Source: CAYZEE01 sp964477485
GTDB lineage: Bacteria; Patescibacteriota; Microgenomatia; Levybacterales; UBA12049
DNA: 5,919 nt
Assembly: GCA_964477485.1 (NCBI GenBank)
Contig: CAYZEE010000053.1
Span: forward strand, 1 to 5,919
Direction: 5' to 3'
Shown here: piece after piece, positions 5,491 through 5,919 of the stretch
Position numbering within the stretch: the first letter of the stretch is position 1
Layout of the letters: each line of letters begins with the position of its first letter
Position numbers and translations under genes: made by a program
The notes under the pieces: model-generated
Told to the model about the DNA's origin: nothing
Database searches by the model: none
The model's input: only the letters and a program-made list of their open reading frames with translations

Positions 5491-5813
5491 AAAGCTATTG
5501 TTTTTATGAGATTTTTTATTGACCTTGCTTGTTTTGTATTTGAAAAACCATAGCATATAATTTGTCCCATTCTCTTTCCCGATAGAATATCCATATGTTT
5601 AAGCCTTGCCAGCTGATGAGAAACTGCGGGCATTGAGAGTTCCAAAATATTTGCTAAATCTGAAGGACAAACCTCTTTCTCTTTAGATATTATATAAAGT
5701 ATTTTAAGACAGGTTGAATCGCCCATGCAGCTGATGAGTGCCGCATTGATATTAAAATTTTGATTTTCTGAAATATTTTTTTTAAGAAACTGAATCCTTT
5801 CTTCTGCTATCAT
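5487..5813 (-). CDS. ArsR-family transcriptional regulator
   Basis: A 108-aa winged-helix repressor of the ArsR/SmtB type, normally a dimer that leaves DNA when it binds metal or is oxidised. The family pattern is clear: MGDSTCLKILYII (30-42), EVCPSDLANILELSMPAVS (47-65), HQLARLKHMDIL (66-77) and the wing around GKRMGQIICYGF (79-90). ArsR itself has ELCVCDL at the alpha-3 site; here only the first Cys (C49) remains. Three more cysteines (C29, C35, C87) could form another metal or redox site. The alpha-5 DxH/HxxE zinc ligands are absent. It is the first gene of the operon, has no clear ribosome site and ends in an ATGA overlap with the membrane-protein gene. It probably represses its own promoter. 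Confidence 0.88.
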   Translation of the reverse strand: MIAEERIQFLKKNISENQNFNINAALISCMGDSTCLKILYIISKEKEVCPSDLANILELSMPAVSHQLARLKHMDILSGKRMGQIICYGFSNTKQARSIKNLIKTIAL

Positions 5814-5831
5814 ATAGTTTTATAGTTTCTC

Positions 5832-5847
5832 AACTGTTTAAATAGTT
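5832..5847. promoter_or_regulatory. Candidate ArsR operator
   Basis: AACTGTTTAAATAGTT is a 16-bp palindrome with a single mismatched pair. It covers the predicted -10 and start of transcription, where a bound repressor would block polymerase. Two further ATAGTT copies lie between it and the start codon (5814-5819, 5822-5827). Binding by the adjacent ArsR is inferred from position. Confidence 0.5.
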
Positions 5848-5870
5848 ACATCGGTTTATATTCTTGTCAA
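5842..5870 (-). promoter_or_regulatory. Promoter of the arsR operon
   Basis: The minus strand reads TTGACA (5870-5865), 17 bp, AACTAT (5847-5842). The -35 is perfect. The -10 matches only three of six positions but keeps the critical A2 and T6. Predicted transcription starts near 5835, 22 nt before the ArsR ATG. Confidence 0.6.
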
Positions 5871-5919
5871 GAGGTAAAATCCGATAGCGTACCAAAATTA
5901 TGTTGCTATTTAAGGTTTA

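Noticed and set aside
5871..5919. Partial gene or element at the right edge
   Set aside because: Only AT-rich DNA upstream of the arsR promoter; no frame, repeat or motif could be supported.

Overview
The window reads entirely on the minus strand. From right to left it holds a small four- or five-gene protein operon and then the start of a ribosomal RNA operon. The organism is most likely a member of the Candidate Phyla Radiation (Patescibacteria), perhaps Microgenomates. The grounds are a divergent 23S rRNA with an AT-rich expansion, heptad tandem repeats and small GC-rich palindromes scattered in non-coding DNA, an rRNA operon with no 16S gene in front of tRNA-Ala and 23S, and compact genes with 1-4 nt overlaps. 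This placement is inference. TGG encodes Trp and TGA is used as a stop, so the UGA-recoding Gracilibacteria/SR1 lineages are unlikely.

Right part (5919 to 4960): a promoter with a perfect TTGACA box and a near-palindrome over its -10 precedes an ArsR-family repressor with four cysteines. An ATGA overlap joins it to a small multi-span membrane protein carrying an intramembrane GCVSCG motif. Middle (4917 to 3671): thioredoxin (true start downstream of an AGGAGG site, giving 107 aa) and thioredoxin reductase, coupled by TAATG. A second promoter may sit just upstream of thioredoxin. These four genes read as a thiol-redox or metal-response module: a Cys-containing sensor, a membrane CxxC protein, a dithiol carrier and its NADPH-dependent reductase. 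One base after trxB begins a 384-aa HD-superfamily hydrolase of unknown substrate (3669 to 2515).

Left part (2506 to 1): nine bases after the HD gene stops, a near-consensus promoter (TTGACA, 17 bp, TAAGAT) starts the rRNA unit. The unit consists of a leader with a palindrome hairpin and a weak terminator-like hairpin, tRNA-Ala(UGC) with the G3-U70 identity pair, a spacer of degenerate heptads, a boxA antitermination site, and the 5' two thirds of 23S rRNA (to about E. coli position 1942), cut by the window edge.

The most unusual signals lie in the rRNA unit. The same palindrome (core CCCGATTAAATCG) occurs in the rRNA leader and at two hairpin tips inside 23S. Helix 25 carries an expansion of about 125 nt made of 7-mer and 9-mer tandem repeats between two compact hairpins, and its heptads belong to the same family as those in the tRNA-23S spacer. 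Dispersed non-coding repeats therefore seem to have colonised the rRNA gene.
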